In this document: one piece after another, positions 28,392-31,268 of the stretch
How positions within the stretch are numbered: position 1 is the first letter of the stretch
Layout: each line of letters opens with the position of its first letter
Source of the DNA: a virus
Strand: one strand, 5' to 3'
Virus record (IMG/VR): IMGVR_UViG_3300036828_001051
Location: 1-31,268 of that record
DNA: 31,268 nucleotides
The notes under the pieces: generated by a model
The model's input: only the letters and a program-made list of their open reading frames with translations
Told to the model about the DNA's origin: nothing
Databases searched by the model: none
Program-made: the position numbers and the translations under genes

Positions 28392-28684
28392 TTCCCGTCC
28401 CGCTGCCGCCGCTTGCGAAAGCTGTCGAGCAGCGCTTGCGCCCCGACTAGGGTCGGGTCGCCAGCCATCGCGATGATCTCGGCGTCGGTCGGCGCGCGCA
28501 GGCTCAGGTCGTCGGCAAAGACCATCACGTCGCTGCAGTCGAGGCAGATGCTGAGGTTGCCCGGCGCGGCTTCGGTATCGACTCCGGTGGCGGCATCGAT
28601 GGCGGCATCGAGCGGCTTGCCGCATTGGCGACAGACGTTGGGCGGCATTCGCCGTATCAGACCGAGTTTTGACGGCAGTTTCAT
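28388..28684 (-). CDS. Zinc-binding small phage protein
   Basis: 98 aa; GGAGG 7 bases ahead. NVCRQCGKPLDAAIDA and PGNLSICLDCSDV are the two halves of a four-Cys ribbon with the phage-type phrase 'P.pGd.siC..Cg.v..F...L.lR.pt..E' (APTDAEIIAMA). Known as a widespread phage protein with no assigned role. Confidence 0.78.
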   Translation of the reverse strand: MKLPSKLGLIRRMPPNVCRQCGKPLDAAIDAATGVDTEAAPGNLSICLDCSDVMVFADDLSLRAPTDAEIIAMAGDPTLVGAQALLDSFRKRRQRDGK

Positions 28685-28710
28685 CGGCGAACCTCCGTGT
28701 TGATACTATC

Positions 28711-28740
28711 ATCATACCGGCTTGTCCACCATGGCTTCAA
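28711..28740 (-). promoter_or_regulatory. Candidate sigma70-type promoter
   Basis: Minus strand TTGAAG (28740-28735), 18-base spacer, TATGAT (28716-28711), 27 bases before the 98-aa gene. It overlaps the end of the large glycosyltransferase gene. TATGATG also precedes the genes at 27912 and 11514. Confidence 0.4.
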
Positions 28741-31195
28741 CGACCACGGTCTCGATCATGTTGAACTCATCGCCGATGACCTTGCCGTGGCCTTCGACGC
28801 CTTCCAGCGCCGGGTCTGGCGAGACCCCGACCGGCTGCGGGTTGACGTGCTTGAAGCCGCAATAGTACAGCGTCGCCGATAATAAGCCTTCGGTCCATGC
28901 GGTCTGGTGGCCATGGCCGAACAGGATGGCGTGCATGGCCCCGCGCAGGTCGGCATTCGGCGCCCATTTATTGCTTTCGACGAAGCGCATGTAGTCGGCG
29001 GTGGCGCGCTGCCAGACCTGCTCGACCGAGGGTACCGCGATGCGGATCGCGCCACCGGGGGCGAGGACGCGGAAGCAGTCCTTGAAGAAAGCGACTGCTT
29101 GGTAATAGCCGACGTGCTCGACGACATGCTCGGCGAAGATGTGCGAAGCCGAGTTGTCGGCGAACGGCAGCGGCAGTTGGGTGATATCGACTTCGGCATC
29201 GAAATTCTTCCAGCCTCGCAGGTTGTTGCCGCCGCAGCCGAAATTGAGCTTGTCGAAGGCTGCCAGCTGCAGGCGGAGCGTGAGACCCTCCGCGCTGCTG
29301 GCGGGCACGGTCAAGGTCTCGGTGCTGGTGTAGGCATGGTCGAAGGTGAGTACCGGCTCCTGCGCCAAGGCCAGTTGCGCGAACCGCTCGTAGATTTCCA
29401 TGTCGTCGAGCAGATGGTGGGTGGCGACCGAGCGGCAGTGAGTGATCCAGTCCATGTCGTCGAGATTGTCGAGGCTGATCTGGTTCTTGTCGCCGCGCAG
29501 CGCCTGCCAATGCTCCATGCGCAGGTGCTCCTTGAGGATGTCGCGGATGATCACTTCCGGCGTGCGCCTGTAGCCAGGGAAGTCCCAGTTGTAGCGCTTG
29601 ATGAATTCGAACTCGGTGAGGAACTTGGTGGAGAAGAACATCAGCGCCGTCTCCGCCCAGCCGTCCATGTGGAACTTGGTGCCCTTGACCGGCACCGAGA
29701 GCGCGTTGATGTTCTCGGCGCGCATTCGCTCGATGATCGGCTCGACACGCAGGCGCAGCAGTGAATCCGACTCGATGTGGGCGACGTATTCGTAGCCGTG
29801 GTCGATGGCGTATTGCAGGCCATAGCAGAAGGCGCGCCCCCAGCCGTCGCGGCCGGACGACGCCGGGCCTGCGGGGCCGTTGCGGTTGAGATGGCCGATG
29901 TTCTCGTCGAAGGAGAAGAACAGCAGCTGGTCCTGCATCCGCTCGATGAACTCCTCGGTGATCACCTCGGCCTGCCGCGGCGACTTGGAGTCGACCAGCA
30001 GCAGGTCGCAGGCGGGATTGAGCTTCTGGTGCAGCGTGCCCCACAGTTGGGTCAGCTTCACCCGCGGCTCGTTGTCTACATACATGGTGCCGAAGATCAG
30101 GATTTTGCCCCGGTCGTGCTGCGGCCGCGGCTGCGCTTTGGCTTCGGCGATGAAGCTCTGGAGCGCGGCGTGCGCTTTGGGCATGTCGATGGTCTTGTCG
30201 CAGGTGTGCATCATCTGGTGGCAGCGGCACGGATTGATCGGGATGATCGGCAGGGTCGGGGCCAGATGCGCGCCGACGATGTTGGTGTCTTCGTAGCTCT
30301 CGTTGCCGCCGTAGACGATGATGGTCGGGGTGCCGACAGCTTGCGCCAGGACCGGGGTAAACCCGGCATTGGTGAAGGCGAACGCCGCCTGCTTGAACAG
30401 TGCCGCCATCGCCTCGAACGAGAGTTCGCCGCCGTGCAGCTTGAGATCGGCAGCCTGCTCCGGGCCGACGATCCATTCGTCGCCGTGGCGCAGGCGGGCG
30501 ATGGAAACGGTGAAGAACTGCTCGCGTATCGCGTTGTAGAGTTCGTTGTAGTGATCGATGTCGGGGCAGCGGGCGGGCGCGTGCCAGCCGTGGTTGAGGA
30601 TGACCGGGCGGTAGACCATGAGCGGGCGGTCGCCGCGATTGCGCCACGCGTCCGATATCGGGTGGCAGGTCTGGTCGAGCAATTCATGCCATGCCTTTGG
30701 CACCGGCAGGCTGAAATCCGGTTTCTCGGGCATGGCGAGGCCGACCGAGGCGAACATCGCCTTGAGGATCGCGCCATGCTCCTTGATCGAGTTGCGCTCG
30801 TAGCCGATGCGCCGTGATTGCAGCCCTTCGGTGTGGGGATAGGAGGCTGGGCTGGAAGCGGTCTCGCGGATGCGGGCGTGACTGGCGCGGCGGCGGGCAT
30901 AGGGATGCAGGTCGCGTCCGAGCAGGTCGTGGATGACCGACAGATACGGGGTGTCGATCCAGACCTCGTATCGCTTCATCAGCTCACGCAGGATCGCCCG
31001 CTCGTGGATGCAGTCGCCGATGCCCCACATGCCGGTGACCAGCATCGGCGACTTGGTGCCGGAATGCGGCTTGGCTAAACTGGCATTGGGCACGTAGGTG
31101 TAGGCGAACGATCTCTCGTTGGGCGGCAGCACAGTGAACCCCGCGCGTTCCAGGTCCTTCACCGTGCGCACGAGACGGCCCGGTATTTTATTCAT
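28712..31195 (-). CDS. Three-domain glycosyltransferase-glycosyltransferase-methyltransferase
   Basis: 827 aa. Residues 45-345: GT-B-like domain; the part 240-297 (GELSFEAMAALFKQAAFAF, AQAVGTPTIIVYGG) resembles the nucleotide-sugar half of GT9-type enzymes. Residues 363-560: GT-A-like domain, ILIFGTMYVDNEPRV at its start and YEYVAHIESDSLLR with the D-x-D-like ESD (475-477). Residues 648-827: class I methyltransferase with KLNFGCGGNNLRGWKNFD (motif I), ITQLPLPFADNSASHIFAEH and LAPGGAIRIAVPS. Could build and methylate a sugar on DNA, on virion proteins or on host surface glycans; context does not decide. AGAGGAAATCC precedes the ATG. Confidence 0.82.
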   Translation of the reverse strand: MNKIPGRLVRTVKDLERAGFTVLPPNERSFAYTYVPNASLAKPHSGTKSPMLVTGMWGIGDCIHERAILRELMKRYEVWIDTPYLSVIHDLLGRDLHPYARRRASHARIRETASSPASYPHTEGLQSRRIGYERNSIKEHGAILKAMFASVGLAMPEKPDFSLPVPKAWHELLDQTCHPISDAWRNRGDRPLMVYRPVILNHGWHAPARCPDIDHYNELYNAIREQFFTVSIARLRHGDEWIVGPEQAADLKLHGGELSFEAMAALFKQAAFAFTNAGFTPVLAQAVGTPTIIVYGGNESYEDTNIVGAHLAPTLPIIPINPCRCHQMMHTCDKTIDMPKAHAALQSFIAEAKAQPRPQHDRGKILIFGTMYVDNEPRVKLTQLWGTLHQKLNPACDLLLVDSKSPRQAEVITEEFIERMQDQLLFFSFDENIGHLNRNGPAGPASSGRDGWGRAFCYGLQYAIDHGYEYVAHIESDSLLRLRVEPIIERMRAENINALSVPVKGTKFHMDGWAETALMFFSTKFLTEFEFIKRYNWDFPGYRRTPEVIIRDILKEHLRMEHWQALRGDKNQISLDNLDDMDWITHCRSVATHHLLDDMEIYERFAQLALAQEPVLTFDHAYTSTETLTVPASSAEGLTLRLQLAAFDKLNFGCGGNNLRGWKNFDAEVDITQLPLPFADNSASHIFAEHVVEHVGYYQAVAFFKDCFRVLAPGGAIRIAVPSVEQVWQRATADYMRFVESNKWAPNADLRGAMHAILFGHGHQTAWTEGLLSATLYYCGFKHVNPQPVGVSPDPALEGVEGHGKVIGDEFNMIETVVVEAMVDKPV

Positions 31196-31268
31196 GGATT
31201 TCCTCTTGCGGTTCTCGCGGTTGCCCCTGCGAGTCGGGAATGATAGCGTCCGCGAATCATGGTGACCG
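31192..31268 (-). CDS. 3' end of an upstream gene (partial)
   Basis: An open frame from the window edge ends ATARTARGNP with a TGA that overlaps the next ATG (ATGA), the coupling pattern used throughout. An ATG at 31260 lies in it, so it might also be a 22-aa peptide. Only 25 codons are visible. Confidence 0.4.
   Translation of the reverse strand, partial: VTMIRGRYHSRLAGATARTARGNP

Noticed and set aside
28968-30647. 559-codon frame and other long frames within the glycosyltransferase gene
   Set aside because: Arg/Pro-rich shadow frames of the GC-rich gene; the 827-aa frame carries all recognisable motifs.
1-31268. tRNA or rRNA genes
   Set aside because: I saw no cloverleaf with GTTCRANNC T-arm and CCA-type end, and no rRNA-like sequence; a covariance scan was not possible.

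Overview
The window looks like the replication and early-metabolism region of a large double-stranded DNA bacteriophage of a Gram-negative, probably proteobacterial, host. The reasons are: almost every gene lies on the minus strand with 1-4 base ATGA/GTGA overlaps; there are many tiny genes; the coding composition is GC-rich with AGGAGG-type ribosome sites; there is a full phage-type replisome; and no host housekeeping gene is present. Structural and lysis genes must lie outside the window. Direct sequence reading supports the layout below; product names come from motif recognition without database searches.

Minus strand, right to left (order of transcription). 31.2-26.1 kb: a three-domain glycosyltransferase/glycosyltransferase/methyltransferase protein, zinc-ribbon and HTH small proteins and a DUF1643 protein. 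26.08-25.36 kb: about 0.7 kb with no credible gene but dense in hairpins, the 3' part resembling HEARO/IscB-type omega RNA. 25.3-19.6 kb: a tight operon of small phage genes with a DnaB-type helicase, DUF1937, a MazG-like protein and DUF3310. 19.7-17.3 kb: an SNF2-type helicase whose Walker A motif is interrupted by an intein; inside the intein an HNH endonuclease gene runs on the OPPOSITE strand. A sigma70-type promoter then serves an RMF-like small gene, ended by a bidirectional terminator.

13.7-17.0 kb is the only plus-strand operon: amidoligase, a truncated HNH-like fragment, gamma-glutamylcyclotransferase-like protein, FkbM-type methyltransferase and a Cys-rich phage protein. It suggests a peptide/amide-bond modification pathway. 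A divergent promoter region at 13.56-13.72 kb separates it from a two-gene minus operon that ends at a strong terminator (13.04-13.08 kb).

13.04-10.39 kb holds three long non-coding arrays built from a degenerate pentamer (NGCTN on the plus strand), organised in higher-order units of 5k+4 bases that restart at a conserved CCTGCTT. They bracket a 226-aa protein and a partly duplicated gene pair, and the last array runs into the start of the primase gene. I recognise no described element of this kind.

10.4-0 kb is the replication/recombination operon: primase, a sigma-region-2-like protein, an adenine methyltransferase fused in frame to a second protein that keeps its own ribosome site, a beta-class DNA methyltransferase, a DnaN-like clamp, a family-A DNA polymerase with an N-terminal family-4-like uracil-DNA glycosylase domain, a DnaX-like clamp loader, a UvsY-like protein and a gp32-like single-strand binding protein cut by the window edge. 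Together these would give the phage a nearly host-independent fork with its own clamp, loader, helicase, primase and SSB.
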